Below, one piece after another: positions 1 to 9,223 of a stretch of DNA of 38,716 bases. The notes under the pieces are model-generated. The model ran no database searches. It had not been told where the DNA came from and was given only the letters and a program-made list of their open reading frames with translations. A program made the position numbers and the translations under genes. This stretch comes from Deinococci bacterium (GTDB taxonomy: Bacteria > Deinococcota > Deinococci > Deinococcales > Trueperaceae): the NCBI GenBank assembly GCA_030149325.1, contig JASBRS010000062.1:1-38716 (forward strand), written 5' to 3'. How positions within the stretch are numbered: the first letter of the stretch is position 1; every line of letters starts with the position of its first letter.

Positions 1-48
1 GCTCGCCACCAGGGCGAGCGCGGCCGCCAGCCGCCAGCGCCGAGGCAT
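1..48 (-). CDS. 5' end of an exported protein gene (partial)
   Basis: Sixteen codons are visible before the window edge. They begin at an ATG whose A is also the last base of the rsmE stop (TGATG), so the gene is translationally coupled to rsmE. The peptide starts MPRRWRLAAALALVAS: a positively charged n-region followed by an Ala/Leu hydrophobic core, which is the look of a Sec signal peptide or a membrane anchor. Nothing about function can be said from this fragment. It is the last visible member of the operon that starts at 3260. Confidence 0.6.
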   Translation of the reverse strand, partial: MPRRWRLAAALALVAS

Positions 49-755
49 CACAGGGCGTCCGGTACCAGCACCGCGGCCGCCAGCACGACCGGCGCGGTCT
101 CGGCGCGCAGGATGCGCGCCCCCAGACGGATCGGCCGCGCCCCCCGGGCGCGCAGGGCGGCGACCTCGTCGTCCGCCAGCCCCCCCTCGGGGCCGGTGAC
201 CAGCGTCAGCCGCTCGGGCGGGCCCCCGGTGAGCGCCACGCGCAGCGTGGACTCGGCGTCCGGACACGCCACCAGGGCGCGGCCGTCGAACGTCAGCTCG
301 CCCAGGGCGACGGGATCCACCACCTCGGGCACGAGGCTCCGGCGCGACTGCTTGGCGGCCTCCTCGGCCACCCGGCGCAGCCTCACCAACTTGGTCGGGG
401 CCAGCGACACGGCGTCCGCGCGCCGCGCCACGTACGGTCGGAAGCGGACGACGCCCAGCTCGGTCCCCTTGCGCACCACCTCGGCCAGCTTGTCCCCCTT
501 GAGCAGCGCCACCGCCAGGGTGAGCTCGATGGCGGCCTCGGCCGTTCCGCGGACGGGCGCGTCCAGCTCGATCTCCACGCCCTGCGGCCCGGCGGTCACC
601 ACCCGCCCGCTCGCCTCCAGCCCGCGGCCGTCGAAGGCCTCGATCGAGCTTCCCTTGCGGACCCGCAGGACGTCGCGAAGATGGTGCGCCTCCGCGCCGG
701 TCACCGTCGTGCGCCCCGCGGCGAGCTCGGGGAGCAGCACCCGGTGCGTCCTCAC
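48..755 (-). CDS. rsmE: 16S rRNA m3U1498 methyltransferase RsmE
   Basis: Predicted SPOUT-family enzyme that uses S-adenosylmethionine to methylate N3 of U1498 in 16S rRNA of the 30S subunit. The 235-residue length is typical. The N-terminal part reads THRVLLPE and AHHLRDVLRVRKG, the small RNA-binding PUA-like domain. The C-terminal part carries the trefoil-knot SAM motifs TGPEGGLADDE and LGARILRAETA, which are diagnostic for RsmE; the KGTELGV and AKQSRRS motifs lie between. The GTG start at 755 is chosen because it overlaps the prmA stop by 4 nt (GTGA) and begins the conserved domain. The frame stays open further upstream, but that part overlaps prmA and reads as low-complexity Arg/Gly/Pro. 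Pairing of prmA with rsmE is a common bacterial arrangement. Confidence 0.95.
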   Translation of the reverse strand: MRTHRVLLPELAAGRTTVTGAEAHHLRDVLRVRKGSSIEAFDGRGLEASGRVVTAGPQGVEIELDAPVRGTAEAAIELTLAVALLKGDKLAEVVRKGTELGVVRFRPYVARRADAVSLAPTKLVRLRRVAEEAAKQSRRSLVPEVVDPVALGELTFDGRALVACPDAESTLRVALTGGPPERLTLVTGPEGGLADDEVAALRARGARPIRLGARILRAETAPVVLAAAVLVPDAL

Positions 756-1537
756 CGCGGGACCTCCACCTCGACCAGCACCCACTCCCCTTCGTGCCGC
801 AGGCGGGGCACGGCGCCCGCCGGAAGCGCCCGCTCCACCAGGTGCGAGAGGCGCGCCAGCACCCCCGTCAGCAGCAGCCTCCCGCCGGGGACGACGCGCT
901 CCAGGTAGGCCGCCATCAGCGTCACGTGGACCTCGGCGTAGAGGTTCGCCACCACCACGTCGAAGGTGCGGGGCAAGGCGGGGTGGTCGAGGCTGCCCTC
1001 CAGGAAGCGGGCCCGCGAGCGGTTGAGCGCCGCGTTCGCGCGGGCGACCGGCACGGTGGCGGCATCGACGTCGACGCCCAGCGCCGAGGCGGCACCGAGG
1101 CGATCCGCTGCGATCGCCAGGATCCCCGAGCCCGCCCCGACGTCCAGCACGCTCCGCCCCACCAGGTCGAGGTCGGACAGCGCCGCCAGCGCCAGGCGGG
1201 TGGTCTCGTGGTGACCGGTCCCGAAGGCGGTCGCCGGATCGAGCCACACCACCTGCTCGCCGGCCTGCAGGGCCGGATGACGGTGCGTCGGCGCGATCAC
1301 CAGCGGCCCGACCCGCACTGCCTCGAGCCCCTCGCGGTAGGCGCGCACGTAGTCGACCTCGTCGACGCTCTCCCAGGCCCCCTCGAGGTCCAGCGGCAGC
1401 TCCTCCGGGAAGTACGCCAGCGTCTCGGGGCCCTGCTCCCCTGCGGTCTCCATCGCCCCGGTCGCCCCCAACGCGAACAGCCGCGCCAGGACCGGGCTCT
1501 CGTGGTCGAGCGCGCCCGGCATGCGGAAGGCCTTCAA
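752..1537 (-). CDS. prmA: Ribosomal protein L11 methyltransferase PrmA
   Basis: Class I SAM-dependent methyltransferase that trimethylates lysines and the N-terminus of ribosomal protein L11. The 261-residue length resembles the Thermus enzyme. An N-terminal substrate-recognition domain (about residues 1-60) and linker lead to DPATAFGTGHHETT (about 100-113), the PrmA signature. SAM motif I is VLDVGAGSGILAIAA (about 130-144), and VVANLYAEV is the motif IV region. The start is TTG at 1537: the upstream gene's stop is part of a GAGGGG ribosome-binding site 6 nt before this TTG, and the protein then begins MKAFRMPG. It lies 10 bp after the fusion gene and overlaps rsmE by 4 nt, so the genes form one operon. 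Confidence 0.95.
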   Translation of the reverse strand: MKAFRMPGALDHESPVLARLFALGATGAMETAGEQGPETLAYFPEELPLDLEGAWESVDEVDYVRAYREGLEAVRVGPLVIAPTHRHPALQAGEQVVWLDPATAFGTGHHETTRLALAALSDLDLVGRSVLDVGAGSGILAIAADRLGAASALGVDVDAATVPVARANAALNRSRARFLEGSLDHPALPRTFDVVVANLYAEVHVTLMAAYLERVVPGGRLLLTGVLARLSHLVERALPAGAVPRLRHEGEWVLVEVEVPR

Positions 1538-1547
1538 GCGCGACCCC

Positions 1548-3260
1548 TCACAGCGCCGCCTCCACTTCGCTCACGCGCGCGTCGCGGGTGACGATCTGGA
1601 ACCCGAGGCGCCCCCCCTCACGCAGGTAGAACTCGATGTCGGCCGTCCTCGTGGACGCACCCAGGCTGCGGCGGTCGTAGGCGCGCGCCGCCGTCATGAT
1701 CATCGTCTCGGCCAGGCAGGCGGGCACGTGGCCTTCGCCGAAACGGATGTCGATCTCCGAGCGCATGGCGCCGGGCGGCCGCACCACCCCGCCCGGCACG
1801 AGCTGCACCCCCGGCACCTCGCGGACGCTCTCGTGGACGTCGGCGGGACGGCCCAGGTCGAACACCCAGGCACCGGGGCGGATGTGTTCGGGGAACAGCA
1901 CCGGCCGCGGATCGGAGGTGGCGGTGAACACCAGATCGGCGCCGGCCACCGCCGCCAGATCGGTGGTCGCCAGGACCTCGGTGTCGGGGAACTTGCGGCG
2001 CAGCGTCTCCGCGCTCCGGCGGACGCGCTCGGCGTCGCGGCCCACCAGCACCACCTCGCCGACCTCGCCCGCGATCATCCGCGCCACCCCGAACGCCACC
2101 ACCCCGTTGGCGCCGACCACCGCCGCGGTCGACCGCGCCAGCGAACCGCCCTCGGCCTCGAAGCGCGCCAGCAACCCCGGCACCGCCGCACGGACGCTGG
2201 CCGCCGTGTAGGCCCCGCCGTTGGTCACGGCGATCTCCGGGACGGCGCGCTGCACCTCCGCCCCCTTGTCGCCCACCGTCGACCAGAAGGCCCCCAGGCC
2301 CACCGCCTCGGCGCCCAACTGATGCGCCAGGCGCGCGCCCTGGATGGCCATACGCAACGCCACCTCGGGGTGGCTGCCGAACTGGTCGGGGAGCAGCGGC
2401 CCCCCGATCAACAGCACCCGCAGCCTCCGCCCGTCGGGGAGCCGGATGCCCTCGATCACGCCCTGGCTCTGCGGTCGCATGCGCAGCAGCAGCCGCCGCA
2501 GCCAGGCCTCGGGCAGCAAGCCGCGCGCCGCCAGGTGACGCAGCCAGCGCTGGCTGGGGGGCTGCCACAGGTCGTCGATCGTCATGGGATGCAGCAGGAA
2601 GGCGCACAGCAGGGCGTCGGGCTCCAGCCCCCGCACCGCCGGCGGGTCGCCGAGCCTGGCCTCGGTGCCGTCGCGGACGCGCGCGATCGCCGCCTTCTGG
2701 CGCCACCCCGCGGCCGCGGCGAGCACCGCCACCGCCAGCGCCGTGAGCGTGGTGGTGGCGCCCGACACCCAGGCGATGGCCACGCCCCCGACCAGGGTCA
2801 CGAGGCCCGCCACCGTGGCCAGCGCCACGTAGCGCCGAGCCGCCAGCACCGCGGCGTAGGCCCACACGGGCGCGGCCAGCACCAGCCACGGCAGCGCACC
2901 GGCCGCCTGGAGCCCGGCGAGCAGCCCCACCAGCACGCCGTTGCCGCGGCCGCGCGGCGGGTGGCGCCGTCCCGGCAGCGGCAGCGGGTAGAGGTGGCCG
3001 AGCATCACGCCCAGCGCCCCCAGCACCGCCACGGGGGCCGCCGCCACCGCCAAGGCGCCCTTCAGCACGTCGAGCACGAAGGCGGCCAGGGCGACCGGCG
3101 CACCCACCAGGCGGTAGACGTTCTCCACCCCGATGAGGTGGGGATTGACCTCGGCCGGCTCCATCCCGGAGGCCCACCGCACCAGCCACGAGCCGAGCGG
3201 CAGGGAACCGATCAGCCAGGCCACGGCGAAGCCCAGGGTCGCGCTCGCGATCATCGTCAT
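1548..3260 (-). CDS. PlsY-like acyltransferase fused to acyl-ACP-reductase-like domain
   Basis: 570-residue two-domain protein. Residues about 1-185 are a multi-pass membrane domain resembling PlsY (acyl-phosphate:glycerol-3-phosphate acyltransferase): GSLPLG at 18-23, LDVLKG at 63-68 and GHLYP at 88-92 fit its motifs. The usual GSGNIGATN loop is replaced by NPHLIGVENV and the GGKG loop by RGRGNG, so acyltransferase activity is uncertain. Residues about 215-570 resemble cyanobacterial long-chain acyl-ACP reductase: HPMTIDDL near 224, a Rossmann GANGVVAFG at 383-391, and ACLAETM at 514-520, whose Cys515 aligns with the catalytic thioester cysteine of that family. A GFQIV segment near the end also fits. 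ATG 3260 is preferred because a TAGAAT box lies 8 nt upstream; ATG 3254, 9 nt after GGGAG, is the alternative. It is first in the operon with prmA and rsmE. The two-domain call is firm; the in vivo reaction is inferred. Confidence 0.75.
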   Translation of the reverse strand: MTMIASATLGFAVAWLIGSLPLGSWLVRWASGMEPAEVNPHLIGVENVYRLVGAPVALAAFVLDVLKGALAVAAAPVAVLGALGVMLGHLYPLPLPGRRHPPRGRGNGVLVGLLAGLQAAGALPWLVLAAPVWAYAAVLAARRYVALATVAGLVTLVGGVAIAWVSGATTTLTALAVAVLAAAAGWRQKAAIARVRDGTEARLGDPPAVRGLEPDALLCAFLLHPMTIDDLWQPPSQRWLRHLAARGLLPEAWLRRLLLRMRPQSQGVIEGIRLPDGRRLRVLLIGGPLLPDQFGSHPEVALRMAIQGARLAHQLGAEAVGLGAFWSTVGDKGAEVQRAVPEIAVTNGGAYTAASVRAAVPGLLARFEAEGGSLARSTAAVVGANGVVAFGVARMIAGEVGEVVLVGRDAERVRRSAETLRRKFPDTEVLATTDLAAVAGADLVFTATSDPRPVLFPEHIRPGAWVFDLGRPADVHESVREVPGVQLVPGGVVRPPGAMRSEIDIRFGEGHVPACLAETMIMTAARAYDRRSLGASTRTADIEFYLREGGRLGFQIVTRDARVSEVEAAL

Positions 3261-3268
3261 GCGCTCCC

Positions 3269-3274
3269 ATTCTA
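3269..3274 (-). promoter_or_regulatory. -10 box of the plsY-like fusion operon
   Basis: TAGAAT (5 of 6 matches to TATAAT) lies 8 nt before ATG 3260 on the minus strand, which puts the transcription start at or next to the start codon. No convincing -35 hexamer is seen. It sits in the 125-bp divergent region shared with dnaB. Confidence 0.5.
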
Positions 3275-3385
3275 GGCTGCCGTCGGTCGCCGCCGCCCCT
3301 GGCGATGCGACGCGGGCACCCCGCACGACGACGTGCGAGCCCCCTCGCCCGCTCCCGGCCCGCCGCGCGACCGGCGGAGGTTACG

Positions 3386-4726
3386 ATGTCGGACGTGGAG
3401 AGCCGCACCCCGCCCCACAACCTCGAGGCCGAACAGAGCGTCCTGGGCAGCATCCTACTGGACAACGAGACGTATGCCGCGCTCGAGGGGATGCTCGTCC
3501 CCGACCACTTCTACAAGGAGGGGCACCGGAAGATCTTCCGCGCCATCGAGCGGCTGTTCCGGCGCGGCGACCCCATGGACCTGGTGACGCTCACCGAGGA
3601 GCTGAGGCAGTCGGGCGAGCTCGAGAGCGTCGGCAGCGTGCCGTACCTCATCGGCCTCGCCGACGCCGTGCCTACGGCGGCGTACGCCGACAGCTACGCC
3701 CGCATCGTGCTCGAGAAGGCCACCCTGCGGGAGCTCATCGGCGCCAGCGGTCGCATCATGCAGCTCGCCTACGACCAGGCCGGGCCCCTCGACGAGGTGC
3801 TCGACCAGGCCGAGCAGCACATCTTCGACCTGGCGACGAAGAAGCGGCGCACCCACTTCGAGGGCATGACCAGCCTCGTCACCGAGACCTTCGCGCACAT
3901 CAACGAGCTGTTCGCCAATCCCGACCCGGTCTCCGGGCTGCGGACGGGGTTCCGCGAGCTCGACAGCATGACCGCGGGCTTGCAGCCGTCCAGCCTCAAC
4001 GTCCTGGCCGCTCGCCCCTCCATGGGCAAGACGGCGTTCGCGCTCACCATCGGCCTCAATGCCGCCCTGCGCGGCGACATCAGCGTGGGCATCTTCTCCC
4101 TGGAGATGTCGGCGGTGCAACTGGTGACGCGCATGCTCTGCTCGGAGGCGCGCGTCGACATGAGCCGCGTGCGCAACGGGCAGCTCTCGGATCGCGACTT
4201 CCAGCGCCTCGCCGACACCGCCGGCCGCATGTCGGAGGCCCGCATCTTCATCGACGACAACCCCGACCTGACGGTGATGGAGTTGCGCTCGCGGGCGCGC
4301 CGGCTGATGGCCGAGCACGACCTGGGGCTGCTCGTCGTCGACTACCTGCAGCTGATGTCGGCGGGCAGCCGGAGCACCAGCGAGAACCGCCAGCAGGAGA
4401 TCTCGGCCATCTCGCGCGGGCTCAAGGCGCTGGCGCGCGAACTCGACATCCCGGTGCTGGTGCTGTCGCAGCTCTCGCGCGCGGTCGAGGGCCGACCCAA
4501 CAAGCGGCCCATGCTCTCCGACCTGCGCGAGTCCGGGGCGATCGAACAGGACGCCGACCTGGTCATGTTCATCTACCGCGACGAGTACTACGACCCGCAG
4601 TCCGAGAAGCACGGCATCGCCGAGATCATCATCGGCAAGCAGCGCAACGGCCCCACCGGCACGCTCGAGCTGCAGTTCCACAACGCCCACGTGCGCTTCA
4701 ACGACCTCGCCCGTTCGACCCCCTGA
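3386..4726 (+). CDS. dnaB: Replicative DNA helicase DnaB
   Basis: Hexameric 5'-3' helicase that unwinds DNA at the replication fork and recruits primase. The 446-residue length is standard. The N-terminal DnaB domain (about 10-110) begins PPHNLEAEQSVLGSIL. The RecA-like ATPase domain (about 180-445) has Walker A ARPSMGKTA (209-217), Walker B LLVVDYLQL (315-323), SQLSR (361-365), the SDLRESGAIEQDAD block (378-391) and KQRNGPTG (418-425), which supplies the inter-subunit arginine finger. The ATG at 3386 is chosen because GGAGG ends 5 nt upstream; the frame is open for another 27 codons upstream, but that part is not DnaB-like. No intein is present. It is divergent from the plsY-like fusion gene and, unlike many genes here, has a clear Shine-Dalgarno sequence. 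Confidence 0.97.
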   Translation: MSDVESRTPPHNLEAEQSVLGSILLDNETYAALEGMLVPDHFYKEGHRKIFRAIERLFRRGDPMDLVTLTEELRQSGELESVGSVPYLIGLADAVPTAAYADSYARIVLEKATLRELIGASGRIMQLAYDQAGPLDEVLDQAEQHIFDLATKKRRTHFEGMTSLVTETFAHINELFANPDPVSGLRTGFRELDSMTAGLQPSSLNVLAARPSMGKTAFALTIGLNAALRGDISVGIFSLEMSAVQLVTRMLCSEARVDMSRVRNGQLSDRDFQRLADTAGRMSEARIFIDDNPDLTVMELRSRARRLMAEHDLGLLVVDYLQLMSAGSRSTSENRQQEISAISRGLKALARELDIPVLVLSQLSRAVEGRPNKRPMLSDLRESGAIEQDADLVMFIYRDEYYDPQSEKHGIAEIIIGKQRNGPTGTLELQFHNAHVRFNDLARSTP

Positions 4727-4812
4727 GCGCGTCGGGGCCGGCCTCCTGCAGGAGCATGAAGCTCCATGAAGGCGGCCGTGCCGGCGGTGAGCCTGGCCTC
4801 ATGGAGCGGGGG

Positions 4813-4818
4813 TACACT
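4813..4818 (+). promoter_or_regulatory. Leaderless-type -10 box of ftsH
   Basis: TACACT lies 5 nt before the ftsH ATG, leaving no room for a ribosome-binding site between a normal transcription start and the start codon. The 97-bp dnaB-ftsH gap also holds a CTCCTGCAGGAG palindrome (4743-4754), overlapping a GGAGC/GCTCC hairpin (4751-4765). That hairpin could be a weak dnaB terminator. Confidence 0.6.
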
Positions 4819-4823
4819 GAGGC

Positions 4824-6731
<1,908 letters not shown>

Positions 6732-6749
6732 ATCGCCGTCCTGGATGGG

Positions 6750-6780
6750 GCGAAAATCCCGACAAGCTCGCGAAAATTTC
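6750..6780 (+). promoter_or_regulatory. Paired direct repeats upstream of pilM (candidate operator)
   Basis: GCGAAAATCCC (6750-6760) and GCGAAAATTTC (6770-6780) share GCGAAAATYYC and start exactly 20 bp apart, about two helical turns. They form an A/T-rich patch in very G+C-rich DNA, centred roughly 50 bp upstream of the inferred pilM transcription start. Two sites on one face of the helix next to a promoter suggest a dimeric regulator. No protein can be assigned. Confidence 0.4.
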
Positions 6781-6805
6781 ACTCGGGGCCGTGAGGGCAC
6801 CGTGA

Positions 6806-6811
6806 TAGACT
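6806..6811 (+). promoter_or_regulatory. -10 box of the pilM operon
   Basis: TAGACT lies 27 nt before the pilM ATG, giving a short leader that carries a strong ribosome-binding site, GAGGAGGAG (6825-6833), 5 nt from the ATG. No good -35 match is seen, consistent with dependence on an activator at the repeats upstream. Confidence 0.4.
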
Positions 6812-6838
6812 CCGCTTGATTTACGAGGAGGAGACGCT

Positions 6839-8026
6839 ATGCCCTCAATGCGCGAGCGCCTGGCGCGCATGCTCAGCCCCAGGATCGAGGCGGTCGGCCT
6901 AGAGGTGGGCACCAGTGCGCTCAAGGTGGTGGAGTTGCGGCCAGGGAATCCGCCGAACCTGGTTGCGATGGGTGTCCGCCCCATGCCGCCTGGTCTCATC
7001 CAGGACGACCAGGTGGTCGACGCGCATGGGCTGGCCGAAGAGATCAAAGCCCTCTTGGACGAAGCGGGGATCCGCAAGCGCTTCACGGTGGCGGCCGTGA
7101 GCAACCGGCAAGCGATCACCCGAAACATCCACGTCCCCAAGATGACCATGCAGGAGCTCGACGAGGCGATCAAGTGGGAGGCGGAACGCTACATCCCCTT
7201 CCCGATCGACGAGGTCGTGCTCGACTACTACGTCCTCGACAATCCCGAGGACATCGAGGAGGGCGGCCAGCTCGAGGTGGTCATCGCGGCCGCGCGCCTC
7301 GATCAGGTGACGAACCAGGTGGAGTACCTCAAGCAGGCGGGGCTCGAGCCCCTGGTGCTCGACGTCAAGCCCTTCACCCTGCTGCGCTCGCTCAAGGGCT
7401 CGCTGCTCGGCGAGCACCTCACCAAGACCACGTTGTCCGGCACCACCTACACCGAGGCGAACGAGATCGGCGTGGTGCTCGAGATCGCGGCCTCCAACAC
7501 CACGATCACGCTGGTCCGCGGCGAGCGCGTGCTGATGAACCGCAACATCGGCGTCAGCGGCGACGACTTCACCGCCGCCATCCAGCGCTCCTTCGGCCTC
7601 GACTTCGACAGCGCCGAGGACGTCAAGCTGGACTACGGCACCGCCACCATCCCGACCGAGGACGAGGAGGAGCTGCTGAACTTCGACGCCAAGCGCGAGC
7701 AGTTCAGCCCCAGCCGCGTCTACGAGTCGCTCAGGCCGGTGCTTGTCGACCTCACCACCGAGATCCGGCGGAGCCTCGAGTTCTTCCGGGTCCAGACCGG
7801 AGACGCCACCATCAGCCGCATGGTGGTCACCGGGGGCGGCGCCAAGTTGCGCGGGCTCCCCGAGGCCATCGGCGATGCGCTGGGCTTCCGGGTGGAGCTC
7901 GGCGACCCCTGGCTCACCGTCCACTACGACGAGAACCGCTTCGACAGCCAGTTCCTGCAGAAGATGGGTCCCGAGTTCTCCGTTCCCCTGGGTCTGGCCT
8001 TGAGAGGGGTGGCGGGCGTTGATTAA
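6839..8026 (+). CDS. pilM: Type IV pilus assembly ATPase-like protein PilM
   Basis: Cytoplasmic actin-fold protein that binds the N-terminus of PilN and links the PilN/PilO membrane complex to the pilus motors. The 395-residue length is normal. Visible family features are VGLEVGTSALKVVEL (the phosphate-1-like loop, about residues 18-32), the IHVPKMTMQELDEAIKWEAE segment with YIPFPIDE next to it, the SRMVVTGGGAKLRGLPE nucleotide-binding segment (about 321-337), and a C-terminal LGLALRG. The ATG lies 5 nt after GAGGAGGAG. It overlaps pilN by 8 nt and leads the five-gene pil operon. In Thermus this operon is needed for piliation, twitching and DNA uptake. Confidence 0.95.
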   Translation: MPSMRERLARMLSPRIEAVGLEVGTSALKVVELRPGNPPNLVAMGVRPMPPGLIQDDQVVDAHGLAEEIKALLDEAGIRKRFTVAAVSNRQAITRNIHVPKMTMQELDEAIKWEAERYIPFPIDEVVLDYYVLDNPEDIEEGGQLEVVIAAARLDQVTNQVEYLKQAGLEPLVLDVKPFTLLRSLKGSLLGEHLTKTTLSGTTYTEANEIGVVLEIAASNTTITLVRGERVLMNRNIGVSGDDFTAAIQRSFGLDFDSAEDVKLDYGTATIPTEDEEELLNFDAKREQFSPSRVYESLRPVLVDLTTEIRRSLEFFRVQTGDATISRMVVTGGGAKLRGLPEAIGDALGFRVELGDPWLTVHYDENRFDSQFLQKMGPEFSVPLGLALRGVAGVD

Positions 8027-8630
8027 CGTCAACCTTCTTCCCAAGAACCTGCGGCGCGTACGCGAGCCCGGCTACTGGCGCCTGCTCGCCATCGTGTTCC
8101 CGCTGCTGGTGCTCGGCATCGCCTTCGTCTTCCAGATGTTCGCCTACCAGACCGAGCAGAACCTGCGTACCGAGAAGCAGGCCCGCAGCGACCAGCTGGC
8201 GCTCCTGCAGCCCTACCTGCGCGAGCAGCAGAGCCTGCTCCAGCGCCAGCGCGAGCTGAACCAGCTCATCTCCGTCGAGAAGGCCGTCCACCAGAACCGC
8301 ATCCTGTGGACGGGTGAGATCGCCGGCCTGCTGGAGACGCTGCCGCCGCGCGGTACCGGTGCGCAGCCCAACATCGACTTCAAGAGCCTCACCATGAGCG
8401 CCCTCAACCCGCCGCAGAGCAACCCCGACAAGTACGAGGGCAAGAGCGTGATCGCCGAGATGAACGTCAGCGGCGACGTCGCCGGACCCGACGTGCTGGC
8501 CCAGTTCATCCGCGCGCTCGAGAACTCCAAGAGCTATGGGGTCTCGTTCCACAACGCGGCGCGTCAGAACGAATCCGACCTCTACACCTACACCCTGACG
8601 GTAGGGGCCCTCGCCGGGAGCCAGCCATGA
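8019..8630 (+). CDS. pilN: Type IV pilus inner-membrane protein PilN
   Basis: Bitopic inner-membrane protein of the alignment subcomplex. Its cytoplasmic N-terminus carries the PilM-binding motif INVNLLPKNLR (residues 2-12), the hallmark of PilN. A single TM helix follows (about 22-46), then a periplasmic coiled coil (about 47-95) and a ferredoxin-like domain. The start is TTG, overlapping the pilM stop by 8 nt and preceded by a G-rich stretch (GGGGTGGCGGGCG); it is fixed by the INVNLLP motif that must follow immediately. The stop overlaps the pilO ATG (ATGA), so pilN and pilO are translationally coupled, as suits partners of a heterodimer. Confidence 0.93.
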   Translation: MINVNLLPKNLRRVREPGYWRLLAIVFPLLVLGIAFVFQMFAYQTEQNLRTEKQARSDQLALLQPYLREQQSLLQRQRELNQLISVEKAVHQNRILWTGEIAGLLETLPPRGTGAQPNIDFKSLTMSALNPPQSNPDKYEGKSVIAEMNVSGDVAGPDVLAQFIRALENSKSYGVSFHNAARQNESDLYTYTLTVGALAGSQP

Positions 8631-9223
8631 ACCTCGGCAACTTCAGCCTCCGCAACCTCCGTCAGCGCGACATCGCCATCCTGGCCATCGTCGTGACCAT
8701 CGCCCTGGGTCTGCTCTGGTACTTCTACATGTACCGCCCCACCCAGGACCGCATCTCGACGTTGCAGTCCGACATCGCGCAGCTCGAGACGCAGATCCAG
8801 CGCGGCGAGCAGGCCCGGCGCAACCTGCCGACCCTGCGAGCCGCCGTGGCCCAGCTCGAGGAGGACCGCCGCAACTTCCTGGCGCAGCTCCCCAAGGAGA
8901 GCGACATCTCCGGCCTGATCGACCAGCTTCGCGCATCGGCCAGTGACAGCCACGTGCTGGTCAACAGCTTCAGCCAGGGCGGCGGTCAGGACAAGGTGCA
9001 GGACGTGCGGCCGATCGGCTTCTCGGTAGCGACCACCGGCACCTTCGGTGAGACGATGGACTTCCTCGGCAAGCTCGAGGAGCTCCAGCGCTTCACCAAG
9101 ATCCACCAGGTCGGGCTCAACGTGAAGGGCAACGGCAGCGACAACCCCGACCTCAACGCCACCTTCAACTTCACGGTCTACGTCTACACGGGCAAGGATC
9201 CCGGAGGGGCGGCGGGACAGTGA
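8627..9223 (+). CDS. pilO: Type IV pilus inner-membrane protein PilO
   Basis: 198-residue partner of PilN. A short cytoplasmic N-terminus is followed by one TM helix (about 16-33), a periplasmic coiled coil rich in Gln/Glu/Leu (about 40-85), then a globular domain. FSVATTGTFGETMDFLGKLE (about 126-145) is typical of the PilO ferredoxin-like fold. The ATG overlaps the pilN stop by 4 nt and the TGA overlaps the next gene's GTG by 4 nt. It is known to form heterodimers with PilN that tie PilM to the PilP/PilW and PilQ layers. Confidence 0.93.
   Translation: MNLGNFSLRNLRQRDIAILAIVVTIALGLLWYFYMYRPTQDRISTLQSDIAQLETQIQRGEQARRNLPTLRAAVAQLEEDRRNFLAQLPKESDISGLIDQLRASASDSHVLVNSFSQGGGQDKVQDVRPIGFSVATTGTFGETMDFLGKLEELQRFTKIHQVGLNVKGNGSDNPDLNATFNFTVYVYTGKDPGGAAGQ

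Noticed and set aside
1521-3275. Long open frame on the plus strand, His/Gln/Arg-rich, opposite the plsY-like fusion gene
   Set aside because: Product is a low-complexity His/Arg/Gln string with no domain; it mirrors the codon pattern of the real gene on the other strand, as expected at about 70% G+C.
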